64,000 bases of DNA from an uncultured Prevotellaceae bacterium. Lineage in GTDB: Bacteria; Bacteroidota; Bacteroidia; Bacteroidales; Bacteroidaceae. Under the pieces are notes generated by a model. That model did not search any database. It was not told where the DNA came from and saw only the letters and a program-made list of their open reading frames with translations. Shown here in pieces: positions 44,144 through 52,399 of this stretch. Made by a program: the position numbers and the translations under genes. How positions within the stretch are numbered: position 1 is the stretch's first letter; the number at the start of each line of letters is the position of its first letter. The DNA lies in assembly GCA_900320585.1 (NCBI GenBank), contig ONSV01000009.1, positions 1-64,000 of the forward strand. Reading direction: 5' to 3'.

Positions 44144-45910
44144 ATGAGGAAATTCCTTTTTTCGATTTTTGCATTGCTCGCTGTCTGCACAGCGGGCAAT
44201 GCTCAAATCTCCGGACTGAACATCGGTTATTGCAACGGTACAGTATCCACCACCCCTCACAGGGAGTTCTGCTCCACCGAGAAAGACATCTGGGTGAGTG
44301 GGGCCATCTGGTTGCCTGCCAGCGATATCAACGTGAACAAAGGCAATGAGATAGGCGCCATACGTGCCGGTCTGGCACAGAAAATCGGCATCGACACCTT
44401 GTGTGTGTGGCTGCGCGACAAGCTCGACGGGGCCAACCTTGCCGAGGGAGGCATTCCCAAAGCCGACATTGTGAAGGGTTGGAACGAGATCAAGCTCAAC
44501 ACACCGCTGCCGCTCGATGGCACCAACACCGACGGACTCTATATCGGATTCTCCTATCACCAGTCGTCCGTCAACCAGGGCGTGTCGGTATTGCTTAACC
44601 CCACCCCCAACGCGCTCTTCCTGAAGCATGGCGACGGCGAGTGGACCGACCGCTCCGACGAGGGTCTGCTTTGCGTGGAAGGTCTCGTCTATGGTGACAA
44701 CCTGCCCAAACTGAACCTGAGGCTGGTATCGGTCGACGCCCCCGAATATTACATCATCGACAAGGGCAAGATGACCATCACCGGCGAGGTGAGGAACATC
44801 GCTGTGCAGACCATTACCGGATTCGACGTGGAGGCCCGTATCGATGGCATCGACGAGGTGTACACCGCCCACATCGACGGCGAGCTTGCCTATCAGGAGA
44901 GCAAGACCTTTGAGTTTGAGATAGCCCCTGCCATCCAGACCGCTGGTCCTGGCAAGGTGACCGTCACCATCAGCAAGCTCAATGAGGGCGACGACCTGAA
45001 TATGGAAGACAACGTGGCAAGCGACGTGTTCGACATCGTGAACCACGACTACACCCGCGTCATGCTGCTCGAGGAATTCACCACCGAGCAATGCTCCAAC
45101 TGCCCGCGCGTGGCCTCCTACATCCACGACATGCTCGAGAAAGACAAGTACAAGGATGTGGTTTTGGCCGTATGCCACCATTCGGCCTACTACACCGACT
45201 GGCTCACGGTGCCCTGCGCCAACAAGTACCTCTGGTATTTCAACGCCGGTGGCTCCACCTACGCTCCCGCACTCATGGTAGACCGCTGGACACCTAACGG
45301 CGCGTCGACACCGGTGTTCAACCCCTCATCGCTGGCCGATCTCGAGGCAAGCACCAACCTCCGTTTGTCGAGACCCGCGTTCGTGTCGCTCAATGTCAAG
45401 ACCGAGGCCGACATGGAGGCCAACAAGCTGAACATCAACGTCAGTGGCAGCCGCTCGAAAGAGGACTTCTGCGTCAATCCGCCACGCATCACCGTATACC
45501 TGGTAGAGAACAACATCGCCGCGCACAGCCAGGCTGGCGCCTCTGGCTCGTTCATCCACCAGCATGTGGTGCGCAAGGTGAACAGCGACTGGGGTGAGGT
45601 CATCGAGTGGAACGGCGACGACTACAGCTACGACTGCACGCTCGACCTGAGGGCCGACTATGTGTTCGACAACCTCCAGGTGATAGCCATGATCTACGAC
45701 TACGATGCCAACGACGCCACGAAAAGCGAGGTGGCCAACGCCGGCACCCAGTATGCCAGCGACTTCAGTGTGGTCAACGGCATATCCTCAGTTGTTGGCA
45801 ACGACAGCACCGAGGGTATCGTTTACGACCTCCAAGGACGTCGCATCCAGAGCGAGACACTGCGTCCCGGACTCTACATCATCAACGGCAAGAAGCAGGT
45901 GGTGAAGTAG
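44144..45910 (+). CDS. Omp28-related secreted protein with thioredoxin-like domain
   Basis: 588 residues with a signal peptide (MRKFLFSIFALLAVCTAGNA). MLLEEFTTEQCSNCPRVASYIHDML around residue 307 is the CxxC-bearing thioredoxin-like core of Omp28-type proteins. A beta-rich N-terminal region and a C-terminal domain flank it. It ends with YDLQGRR...GLYIINGKKQVVK, the sorting-type motif. The role is unknown; related proteins are outer-membrane or secreted in Porphyromonas and relatives. A strong intrinsic terminator follows the stop codon, closing the transcript with the preceding 1111-residue gene. Confidence 0.85.
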   Translation: MRKFLFSIFALLAVCTAGNAQISGLNIGYCNGTVSTTPHREFCSTEKDIWVSGAIWLPASDINVNKGNEIGAIRAGLAQKIGIDTLCVWLRDKLDGANLAEGGIPKADIVKGWNEIKLNTPLPLDGTNTDGLYIGFSYHQSSVNQGVSVLLNPTPNALFLKHGDGEWTDRSDEGLLCVEGLVYGDNLPKLNLRLVSVDAPEYYIIDKGKMTITGEVRNIAVQTITGFDVEARIDGIDEVYTAHIDGELAYQESKTFEFEIAPAIQTAGPGKVTVTISKLNEGDDLNMEDNVASDVFDIVNHDYTRVMLLEEFTTEQCSNCPRVASYIHDMLEKDKYKDVVLAVCHHSAYYTDWLTVPCANKYLWYFNAGGSTYAPALMVDRWTPNGASTPVFNPSSLADLEASTNLRLSRPAFVSLNVKTEADMEANKLNINVSGSRSKEDFCVNPPRITVYLVENNIAAHSQAGASGSFIHQHVVRKVNSDWGEVIEWNGDDYSYDCTLDLRADYVFDNLQVIAMIYDYDANDATKSEVANAGTQYASDFSVVNGISSVVGNDSTEGIVYDLQGRRIQSETLRPGLYIINGKKQVVK

Positions 45911-45932
45911 CAACCGGCTACGCTTCATATTC

Positions 45933-45980
45933 ATCAGGCTCAAGGGGCTCCTCAAAGAATCCCCTTGAGCCTGATTTTTT
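45933..45980 (+). terminator. Rho-independent terminator
   Basis: A perfect 15-bp stem (45933-45947 with 45961-45975, ATCAGGCTCAAGGGG / CCCCTTGAGCCTGAT), a 13-nt loop and a T6 tract immediately after. It is the clearest intrinsic terminator in the window. Confidence 0.93.
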
Positions 45981-46041
45981 GTCCGACGCCCGCATTTTCA
46001 AATTTGTGCCATTATTGTGCTCATAACTCGGATAAAATCCT

Positions 46042-46049
46042 TAATTTTG
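46042..46049 (+). promoter_or_regulatory. -7 element (TAATTTTG) of the TPR-AraC regulator gene
   Basis: TAATTTTG lies 30 nt before the ATG at 46080. An upstream in-frame GTG (46017) would lie before the promoter and is rejected. Confidence 0.6.
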
Positions 46050-46079
46050 CATCCGATTGCATCAAAATCGAATTGCAAA

Positions 46080-47780
46080 ATGGCACAATCAGCGCGTTTT
46101 GGGAATGTGACTTTTCACGAAAAGGCACAAGCTGCCTTGCTTGTCCGTATGATCTGGCTGGTGCTGTTCCTCCTCTTTGCGCCACACCATGTTTTGGCCC
46201 AGGGAACAGCATTCGAGGCATCGTCGGTATACAAGAAGTACGCCAACACCCCAATTTCCGAAACCTATCGTGATGGCATGGACTACCTGTCGAAAGGCTG
46301 CCTCGACAGTGCCCTGGCTTGCCTCACCGTGGTTACAAGCCAGTTTCGGCCCAATATGGACGAAGAAGAGAAACGCACCTACACCTACGCCCTCAACAAT
46401 GCCGGAGCCATAGCGATGATGCGCTCCGACTACTCTGTGGCCTTCTCCTATTTCATGAAGGTCATCGATGTGGCCGACGACTCCATCGCCTACCGCACCT
46501 ACAACAACGTCGCGGGCATTTACATCTACTACAACGACTATGCCAATGCCCGCAAATACCTCAACATGGCCTACGACATCAGCGAGCAAAGGCATGACTG
46601 GGGGTCGCTCCTCAACACGCTCCACAACCTGCTCGACCTCGACTGGGACATGGACAGCCTGCAGCACTCGCAGGAACTCATCAAACGGTTCCGCCACACA
46701 CCCATCACGCCCAAGGATGCCCAATACCAATTTGTCAGCAAGATTTGTGATGGCATGGAGCAGTCGTACAACCACCACTACCAAGAAGCCATCGCGTCGT
46801 TCCGCCAGGCCATCGACATCGCACAACCACTGCCCTTCGTTGTCTCCCACGAGGTACCGGCCTATATGTATATCGCCAAGGCCTACATGCAGATGGGCGA
46901 ATATGGGAAGGCTGCCGAGTGCCTCGATATCTGCGAGAGGAAATCGCGCGAGAACCACAGCCTCGACATGCTCATCAACACCTACAAGTATCAAGTGCTG
47001 TGCTATAGCCAGAAAGGCGACCTGCCTCATGCTCACGAGGCCAAATACCGGTACATGGAGCTCAAGGACTCGGTGAACATCGCCAACGAGTATGGGAAAA
47101 TCAAGGACATGCAGTTCCTGCACGAGTCGGCGAAATATGAGAACCAGCTGTCGGAACTGCGTACGGAGAAACGTCTCCGCAACATCGCCACCATGGCCAT
47201 CCTCACCGGACTGCTCCTTGCCTTGGCCTTCCTCGGTCTCATGATATGGCAGAACCGGCGCCTGGCACGAAGCAACAAAGACCTGTTCAAGAAAAACGTG
47301 GCCCTCATCCAACAGGAGGAGCACGAGCAGCAACTACACCAGCAATATGCCACCCTCCTCGACCAATACCAGAGCAAGGAGCGCGGCAACGAGCGCTACC
47401 GCTCGTCGGGCCTCACCGACGAGAGCCGGCAGCAGTTGCTTCAGAGCATCCGTGAGGTGATGCACGACCCTGCACAATTCTGCCAGGACGACTTCACCAT
47501 CGACAAGCTGGCATCTTTAGTGGAGTCGAACACCAAATATGTGTCGCAGGTCATCAACGAGACCATCGGCAAGAATTTCAACACCCTGCTCAATGAGCAG
47601 CGCATCACCGAGGTGTGCAAACGGCTCGTCGACACCAAGAACTACGGCTCGAAGACCAACGAGGCCATCGCCGAGGAGGTGGGATTCAAATCGAGGAGCC
47701 ACTTCATCCGCACTTTCAAGAAAATCACCGGCCTCACCCCCACACAATACCAGCGGATGGCCAAGGAGCAATCAGCATAG
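46080..47780 (+). CDS. Membrane-spanning TPR-AraC transcription regulator
   Basis: About 566 residues. An N-terminal hydrophobic segment (MIWLVLFLLFAPHHVLAQ) acts as a signal or anchor. TPR-like repeats (GMDYLSKGCLDSALACLTVV, YNNVAGIYIYYNDYANARKYLNMAYD and others) follow. A transmembrane helix (IATMAILTGLLLALAFLGLMIW) comes next, then a short coiled coil and a C-terminal AraC helix-turn-helix (TIDKLASLVESNTKYVSQVI, IAEEVGFKSRSHFIRTFKKITG). The layout implies periplasmic TPR sensing with a cytoplasmic DNA-binding domain, as in other Bacteroidetes regulators. Targets unknown; secreted-protein genes lie upstream. Confidence 0.88.
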   Translation: MAQSARFGNVTFHEKAQAALLVRMIWLVLFLLFAPHHVLAQGTAFEASSVYKKYANTPISETYRDGMDYLSKGCLDSALACLTVVTSQFRPNMDEEEKRTYTYALNNAGAIAMMRSDYSVAFSYFMKVIDVADDSIAYRTYNNVAGIYIYYNDYANARKYLNMAYDISEQRHDWGSLLNTLHNLLDLDWDMDSLQHSQELIKRFRHTPITPKDAQYQFVSKICDGMEQSYNHHYQEAIASFRQAIDIAQPLPFVVSHEVPAYMYIAKAYMQMGEYGKAAECLDICERKSRENHSLDMLINTYKYQVLCYSQKGDLPHAHEAKYRYMELKDSVNIANEYGKIKDMQFLHESAKYENQLSELRTEKRLRNIATMAILTGLLLALAFLGLMIWQNRRLARSNKDLFKKNVALIQQEEHEQQLHQQYATLLDQYQSKERGNERYRSSGLTDESRQQLLQSIREVMHDPAQFCQDDFTIDKLASLVESNTKYVSQVINETIGKNFNTLLNEQRITEVCKRLVDTKNYGSKTNEAIAEEVGFKSRSHFIRTFKKITGLTPTQYQRMAKEQSA

Positions 47781-47795
47781 CCAAGGGGCGGGCGG

Positions 47796-47958
47796 CGAAG
47801 TTAGGCGGCACCTCAGGAAAGAAAATAAATCTGGTGATTTATTTTGCTTTCCATTCGGTTTGCACTAACTGTGTTCCTCTTCACGAAGTTAGGCTGCACC
47901 TCAGGAAAGAAAATAAATCTGTCGATTTATTTTGCTTTCCATTCGGTTTGCACTAACT
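47796..47958 (+). repeat. Two 88-bp copies of the palindromic promoter repeat
   Basis: Copy 1 (47796-47870) and copy 2 (47884-47958) differ at only a few positions. Each starts CGAAGTTAGGC, contains a palindrome (AAATAAATC / GATTTATTT) and ends TTCGGTTTGCACTAACT. The same unit, in reverse orientation, occurs at 26322-26650. The downstream copy has an intact -7 box, while the upstream one reads TAACTGTG. Confidence 0.88.
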
Positions 47959-47961
47959 TTG
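47931..47961 (+). promoter_or_regulatory. Promoter of pyrE (TTTG-19-TAACTTTG) inside the repeat
   Basis: TTTG at 47931-47934, a 19-nt spacer and TAACTTTG at 47954-47961 match the consensus. The promoter is formed by the end of repeat copy 2, 19 nt before the ATG at 47981. Confidence 0.7.
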
Positions 47962-47980
47962 CAATCACAAAGCAATAAAT

Positions 47981-48619
47981 ATGATTATGGACAACCTGAA
48001 AAAAGACTTTGCAAGGCGTTTGTTGAAAATCAAAGCCATCAAACTGCAACCCAACAACCCGTTCACATGGGCCTCGGGATGGAAATCACCTTTCTACTGC
48101 GACAACCGCAAGACGCTCTCCTACCCCGACCTCCGCACCTATGTGAAACTCGAACTCACCCATACCATCCTCGCACACTTCCCTGAAGTGGAGGCCGTGG
48201 CTGGCGTGGCTACAGGTGCCATCCCACAGGGAGCGCTCGTCGCCGATGCCCTGGGGCTTCCTTTCGTCTATATCCGTAACAAGCCCAAAGACCACGGACT
48301 GGAGAACCTCATCGAGGGCGAGCTGCGCCCCGGCATGAAAGTGGTGGTGGTGGAAGACCTTATCTCCACCGGTGGCAGCAGCCTGAAAGCCGTGGAGGCC
48401 ATCCGCAAGAACGCCTGCGAGGTTATCGGCATGGTAGCCTCCTACTCCTATGGTTTCCCCGTGGCCAAGCAAGCCTTCGAGGACGCCAAGGTAGAACTGG
48501 TGACCCTTACCGACTACGACCACGTGGTGGAAGAGGCCCTGGAGACAGGATACATCGCCAGCGAGGACGTGGAACTGCTCAACGAATGGCGGAAAGACCC
48601 CGCCAACTGGAAACAATAG
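47981..48619 (+). CDS. pyrE: Orotate phosphoribosyltransferase
   Basis: 212 residues. PFTWASGWKSPFYCDNRKTLSYP (orotate contacts), GVATGAIPQGALVADALGLPFVYIRNKPKDHG and the PRPP loop VVVVEDLISTGGSS are PyrE signatures. It converts orotate and PRPP to OMP in pyrimidine synthesis. Two in-frame ATGs (47981 and 47987) are possible starts. An SRPBCC-like gene and argH follow on the same strand. Confidence 0.96.
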   Translation: MIMDNLKKDFARRLLKIKAIKLQPNNPFTWASGWKSPFYCDNRKTLSYPDLRTYVKLELTHTILAHFPEVEAVAGVATGAIPQGALVADALGLPFVYIRNKPKDHGLENLIEGELRPGMKVVVVEDLISTGGSSLKAVEAIRKNACEVIGMVASYSYGFPVAKQAFEDAKVELVTLTDYDHVVEEALETGYIASEDVELLNEWRKDPANWKQ

Positions 48620-48642
48620 TAGATTCGACAAACCCCTATAGA

Positions 48643-49059
48643 ATGGAAACAAAATTTGAAAGCAGCGTGAGGGAAATCCCCTACGCACAAGCATCGGTAT
48701 ATCACCGCCTGAGCGACCTTGCCCTGAGCGAGGAGGTGCGCGACCAGTTGCCCGAGGACAAGCGCGAGGACATTGTCTTCAGCAGCGACAGCATCACGAT
48801 GAACGTGCCCCCCGTGGGCAACATCTCCATCCAGATTTGCGACCGCGAGGAGCCGAAGACCATCAAATACGAGACCGTCAGCTCGCCTCTGCCCTTCAAT
48901 CTCTGGGTGCAACTGCTGCCCATCACCGAGACCACCTGCAAGATGAAGCTCACCATCAAGGCCGACCTCAATCCTTTCGTTAAGGGCATGATATCCAAGC
49001 CCCTCCAGGCAGGATTGGAGAAATTGGCCGATGCCATCGCCGCAGGCAAATACGAATAG
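48643..49059 (+). CDS. SRPBCC-fold family protein
   Basis: 138 residues: KFESSVREIPYAQASVYHRLSDL at the start, beta strands in the middle and the C-terminal helix PLQAGLEKLADAIAA form an SRPBCC (START-like) hydrophobic-ligand fold. No catalytic motif is visible and the ligand is unknown. ATG at 48643 is preferred over an in-frame ATG at 48586 that overlaps pyrE. It lies 23 bp after pyrE and 39 bp before argH, probably in one transcript. Confidence 0.8.
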   Translation: METKFESSVREIPYAQASVYHRLSDLALSEEVRDQLPEDKREDIVFSSDSITMNVPPVGNISIQICDREEPKTIKYETVSSPLPFNLWVQLLPITETTCKMKLTIKADLNPFVKGMISKPLQAGLEKLADAIAAGKYE

Positions 49060-49098
49060 CGTGGAGCCTCTCCGGCCCCACACCAAACCATCACACAC

Positions 49099-50436
49099 AT
49101 GGCAAGCAAACTTTGGGAGAAAGACTTTGAGATCAACAGCGAGATAGAGCGGTTCACTGTGGGCCGCGACCGTGAGATGGACCTCTACCTGGCACCTTAC
49201 GACGTGCTGGGGTCGATGGCCCACATCACCATGCTCGAGTCGATAGGATTGTTGACGAGTGAGGAACTGAGCCAGCTTCTGGCAGCGCTGAAAGAGATTT
49301 ACGCGCTCTGCCAGCGGGGTGAGTTCGTCATTGAGGAGGGAGTGGAGGACGTGCACTCGCAGGTGGAGCTGATGCTTACCCGCCAACTGGGCGACATGGG
49401 CAAGAAGATTCACAGCGGACGGTCGCGCAACGACCAGGTGCTCGTCGACCTGAAACTCTTCACCCGGCAACAGCTGAAAGACATCGCCGAAGACGTGAAG
49501 ACCCTTTTCGATGAGCTCATCGCCAAGAGCAACCAGTACAAAGACGTGCTCATGCCCGGCTACACCCATCTGCAGATTGCCATGCCCAGTTCGTTCGGAC
49601 TGTGGTTTGGTGCCTATGCCGAGAGCCTTGCCGACGACATGCTCTTCCTGCAGGCCGCCTACCGCATGACCAACCGCAACCCTCTGGGCAGTGCTGCCGG
49701 CTATGGCAGCTCGTTCCCCCTCGACCGCAGCATGACCACCCGTCTGCTGGGGTTCGACTCGATGGACTACAATGTGGTCTATGCACAGATGGGGCGTGGA
49801 AAGATGGAGCGCAACGTGGCCTTCGCCATCGCCACCATCGCCGGCACCATGGCCAAACTCGCCTTCGACGCCTGCCTCTTCAACAGCCAGAATTTCTCGT
49901 TCGTGCGACTGCCCAAGGAGTGCACCACCGGCAGCAGCATCATGCCCCACAAGAAGAATCCCGACGTGTTCGAGCTCATCCGTGCCAAGAGCAACAAGCT
50001 GCAGGCCCTGCCCCAGCAGGTGACATTGATCATGAACAACCTGCCTTGTGGCTACTTCCGCGACCTTCAGATCATCAAGGAGGTGTTCCTGCCTGCTTTC
50101 GACGAGCTGAAAGACTGCCTGCGCATGACGGCATATATCATCAACCGCATGAGCGTCGACGAGCACATCCTCGACAACCCACTCTACGACCCCATCTTCT
50201 CCGTCGAGGAGGTCAACCGTCTGGCAGCCTCGGGCATGCCTTTCCGCGATGCCTACAAGAAAGTGGGTCTCGACATCGAGTCGGGACAGTTCAAGGCCGA
50301 CAAGCATATCCACCACACCCATGAGGGCAGCATTGGCAACCTCTGCAACGACCGCATCGTAGAGTTGATGCAGCAGACGCTCGACGGATTCCATTTCGAG
50401 CGGATGACCAATGCCGAGAAAGCACTGTTGGCATGA
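49099..50436 (+). CDS. argH: Argininosuccinate lyase
   Basis: 445 residues of the fumarase/aspartase superfamily. TVGRDREMDLYLAPYDVLGSMAH, GRSRNDQVLVDLKLF and the signature loop GSSIMPHKKNPDVFEL (catalytic Ser in the loop) identify ArgH. It cleaves argininosuccinate to arginine and fumarate in the last step of arginine synthesis. Its TGA overlaps the start of the next gene (ATGA at 50433-50436). Confidence 0.96.
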   Translation: MASKLWEKDFEINSEIERFTVGRDREMDLYLAPYDVLGSMAHITMLESIGLLTSEELSQLLAALKEIYALCQRGEFVIEEGVEDVHSQVELMLTRQLGDMGKKIHSGRSRNDQVLVDLKLFTRQQLKDIAEDVKTLFDELIAKSNQYKDVLMPGYTHLQIAMPSSFGLWFGAYAESLADDMLFLQAAYRMTNRNPLGSAAGYGSSFPLDRSMTTRLLGFDSMDYNVVYAQMGRGKMERNVAFAIATIAGTMAKLAFDACLFNSQNFSFVRLPKECTTGSSIMPHKKNPDVFELIRAKSNKLQALPQQVTLIMNNLPCGYFRDLQIIKEVFLPAFDELKDCLRMTAYIINRMSVDEHILDNPLYDPIFSVEEVNRLAASGMPFRDAYKKVGLDIESGQFKADKHIHHTHEGSIGNLCNDRIVELMQQTLDGFHFERMTNAEKALLA

Positions 50437-51002
50437 GACGCTCCATCTTCCTGTTCGCCTGCCTATGCTCACTGTTGCTCTCGGCCTGCAACGACTCTGA
50501 GAACGAATATACAATAGGAGCCTGCCTTGTCATCATTGACAACAGCGTGCACCAGGACCCCACACTGGCCAGCGCAATGAACATCAATGCCCCAGGCGTG
50601 TTCTGCACCATCACCAAAGGTTTGGAGAATGGCGCCAACAAGTTCTTTTTCTCTAACAATGTCGGACAGCACAGCAGTGTCGCCCTCAACGCGCTCGATT
50701 CGCGCCGCACACTCATACTGGGCTACAACGAAGGCATCATCGTAGGCTTTGGCAATTTGGACTACCCCGCCAGATTCGTCGCCTACGACAGGGAGTGCCC
50801 CAACTGCTTCGACCCGCAGGGCATCCCCATCCGGAGCCACCCTTTGAGCGTGAGCGGCAATGGCATGGCCACCTGTGGCACCTGCAAGCGCCAGTACAAT
50901 CTCAACAACAATGGCTTCGTGGCATCGGGCGACAATGGCAAGCGCCTCACCCGCTACCGCGCCCAGACCACAGGCACGTACGGAGTGCTCTCTGTGAACT
51001 GA
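50433..51002 (+). CDS. Putative lipoprotein with two CxxC pairs
   Basis: 189 residues. MRRSIFLFACLCSLLLSAC is a lipoprotein signal with lipobox L-S-A-C (Cys19). The C-terminal half has CPNCFDPQG... and GMATCGTCKRQYNL, two CxxC pairs about 30 residues apart that could bind zinc or an Fe-S cluster in a Rieske-like or ribbon fold. No histidine pair typical of Rieske proteins is seen near them. Function unknown. It starts inside the argH stop codon, so it is probably coupled to argH. Confidence 0.75.
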   Translation: MRRSIFLFACLCSLLLSACNDSENEYTIGACLVIIDNSVHQDPTLASAMNINAPGVFCTITKGLENGANKFFFSNNVGQHSSVALNALDSRRTLILGYNEGIIVGFGNLDYPARFVAYDRECPNCFDPQGIPIRSHPLSVSGNGMATCGTCKRQYNLNNNGFVASGDNGKRLTRYRAQTTGTYGVLSVN

Positions 51003-51006
51003 ATAA

Positions 51007-51068
51007 CTCAACTTTAGCAAGTTGAGAGGAGTTCAGAAGTTACAGAAGTTCAGGAGTTCAGACATTAC
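51007..51068. repeat. Dispersed 'GTTCAGAAGTTCAG' element with hairpin, copy 4
   Basis: A perfect 8-bp stem (CTCAACTT / AAGTTGAG, 51007-51026) precedes GGAGTTCAGAAGTTACAGAA and ends in TTCAGACATTAC at 51068. It lies immediately after the lipoprotein stop codon. Confidence 0.78.
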
Positions 51069-51142
51069 TCCAACTAACACCCGTTGAACATAAAGAGGTG
51101 AATTATGCGAAACTTCAACTGAATAATATTAAAATGTGTGAA

Positions 51143-51177
51143 TTTGTTGGATGTTCGGACAAAACCCCTTATCTTTG
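51143..51177 (+). promoter_or_regulatory. Promoter (TTTG-23-TATCTTTG) of the tRNA-Leu gene
   Basis: TATCTTTG at 51170-51177 and TTTG at 51143-51146 (spacer 23 nt) lie about 48 nt upstream of the tRNA. Confidence 0.6.
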
Positions 51178-51225
51178 CATCCAATTGTTCGGAAACCCCT
51201 ATGTCCAGCATAGGCCGACACACCA

Positions 51226-51311
51226 GCCGCAATGGTGGAATTGGTAGACACGAGGGACTTAAAATCCCTTGGCCAGGAATGGCCGTGCGGGTTCGAGTCC
51301 CGCTCGCGGCA
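51226..51311 (+). tRNA. tRNA-Leu (anticodon UAA)
   Basis: Reads GCCGCAATGGTGGAATTGGT at the 5' end, with anticodon loop CTTAAAA (anticodon TAA at 51260-51262), a class II long variable arm and T-arm GCGGG-TTCGAGT-CCCGC. The 3' acceptor strand is TCGCGGC followed by discriminator A (51311). No CCA is encoded (next bases CAT). Acceptor position 6 is A opposite C67, a mismatch in an otherwise canonical 7-bp stem. The length of 86 nt fits tRNA-Leu. Confidence 0.95.
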
Positions 51312-51326
51312 CATAGCCTTCCCCAC

Positions 51327-52325
51327 ATGAAACATCTTCTATGTATCATTACCACGCTCATGTTGCTCACCGCATGTGGTGTGGAGAGCGGTCATTTCAA
51401 GTTGTCGGGCCGCTTCCTGAACATGAGCCAAGGCGAATTCTACGTCTATAGCCCCGAAGGGGGTATCGACGGCATCGACACCATCCATGTGGTGGGCGGC
51501 CGCTTCACCTATGAGCGTCCTCTTGAGCACGAGGCCACCCTCATGCTCGTCTTCCCCAATTTCTCCGAACACCCTGTCTTTGCCCAACCGGGCAAGAGCG
51601 TCGACATCAAGGCCGACGCCTCGCACATGAAGGAGATGGAGGTGAAAGGCACCAAGGCCAACGAACTGATGACGAAATTCCGCAAACAGACGGCAAAGGC
51701 ATCGCCTCCCGAGACGGTGGCCAAGGCCGAGGAATTCATCAAGGCCAACCCGGAGTCGCCCGTGGGACTGTTCCTTCTCCGGAAATATTTTGTGCAGACC
51801 CTCACGCCCGACTATGCCAAAGCCAGCCAGCTGGTAGGTCTGCTGCTGGAGAAGCAGCCCAAGAACGGACAACTCGTGATGCTCAAGAAACAACTCTCGA
51901 TGTTGAAGAACGGCGCCAAGGGCTCTCCCATGGTGAAGTTCTCGGCGCAAACGCTGAAAGGCGACCTGGTGACCGATGACAACCTGGGCAACGACGTGGC
52001 TGTGGTGGCCACATGGAGTTGCTGGAACTTTGAGAGTCAGGAGCAGCAACGCCAGTTGCGCCGCAAACTGCGTTCCTCGGGTGGACGTTTCAAGGTGGTG
52101 AGCATCTGTGTAGACGCCGACAAGGCACAAGCGGAGCGTACCATCGAGCGCGACTCCATCACCTGGCCAGTAATATTCGACAAGCAACTGTTCGACAGTC
52201 CGGTGCTCCAGCAACTGGGATTGAGCGACGTGCCCGACAACATCGTGTACCATCACCGCCGGGTGGTGGCCAGCAGCCTCAGCACCCCTTTACTGGTGGA
52301 GAAACTTGACGAACTGCTGAAATAA
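51327..52325 (+). CDS. DUF4369/thioredoxin-fold lipoprotein lacking the CxxC
   Basis: 332 residues starting 15 bp after the tRNA. The lipoprotein signal is LLCIITTLMLLTAC. The N-terminal DUF4369-like beta domain (FKLSGRFLNMSQGEFYVYSPEGG) is followed by a helical linker and a C-terminal thioredoxin-like fold (VAVVATWSCWNFESQEQQRQL, FKVVSICVDADKA). Where redox-active relatives have W-C-x-x-C, this protein has W-N-F-E-S, so a disulfide-exchange role is unlikely. An in-frame start far upstream (51138) would run through the tRNA and is rejected. Probably envelope-located. Confidence 0.83.
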   Translation: MKHLLCIITTLMLLTACGVESGHFKLSGRFLNMSQGEFYVYSPEGGIDGIDTIHVVGGRFTYERPLEHEATLMLVFPNFSEHPVFAQPGKSVDIKADASHMKEMEVKGTKANELMTKFRKQTAKASPPETVAKAEEFIKANPESPVGLFLLRKYFVQTLTPDYAKASQLVGLLLEKQPKNGQLVMLKKQLSMLKNGAKGSPMVKFSAQTLKGDLVTDDNLGNDVAVVATWSCWNFESQEQQRQLRRKLRSSGGRFKVVSICVDADKAQAERTIERDSITWPVIFDKQLFDSPVLQQLGLSDVPDNIVYHHRRVVASSLSTPLLVEKLDELLK

Positions 52326-52363
52326 TAGTCTGTCCAAACTTTTTTCCTTTCGGTTTTTTTGCT

Positions 52364-52371
52364 TAATTTTG
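52364..52371 (+). promoter_or_regulatory. -7 element (TAATTTTG) of the YifB/ComM gene
   Basis: TAATTTTG lies 28 nt before the ATG at 52400 and just after the lipoprotein stop codon. Confidence 0.55.
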
Positions 52372-52399
52372 CAAAAAGCAACCAAACTACGTTTCCTCT

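Noticed and set aside
48514..50514. A 666-codon minus-strand frame spanning argH and its neighbours
   Set aside because: It runs antisense to three well-supported genes and lacks any domain or initiation signal.
51138..51326. N-terminal extension of the DUF4369 lipoprotein gene
   Set aside because: It would translate through the complete tRNA-Leu; the signal peptide begins at 51327.
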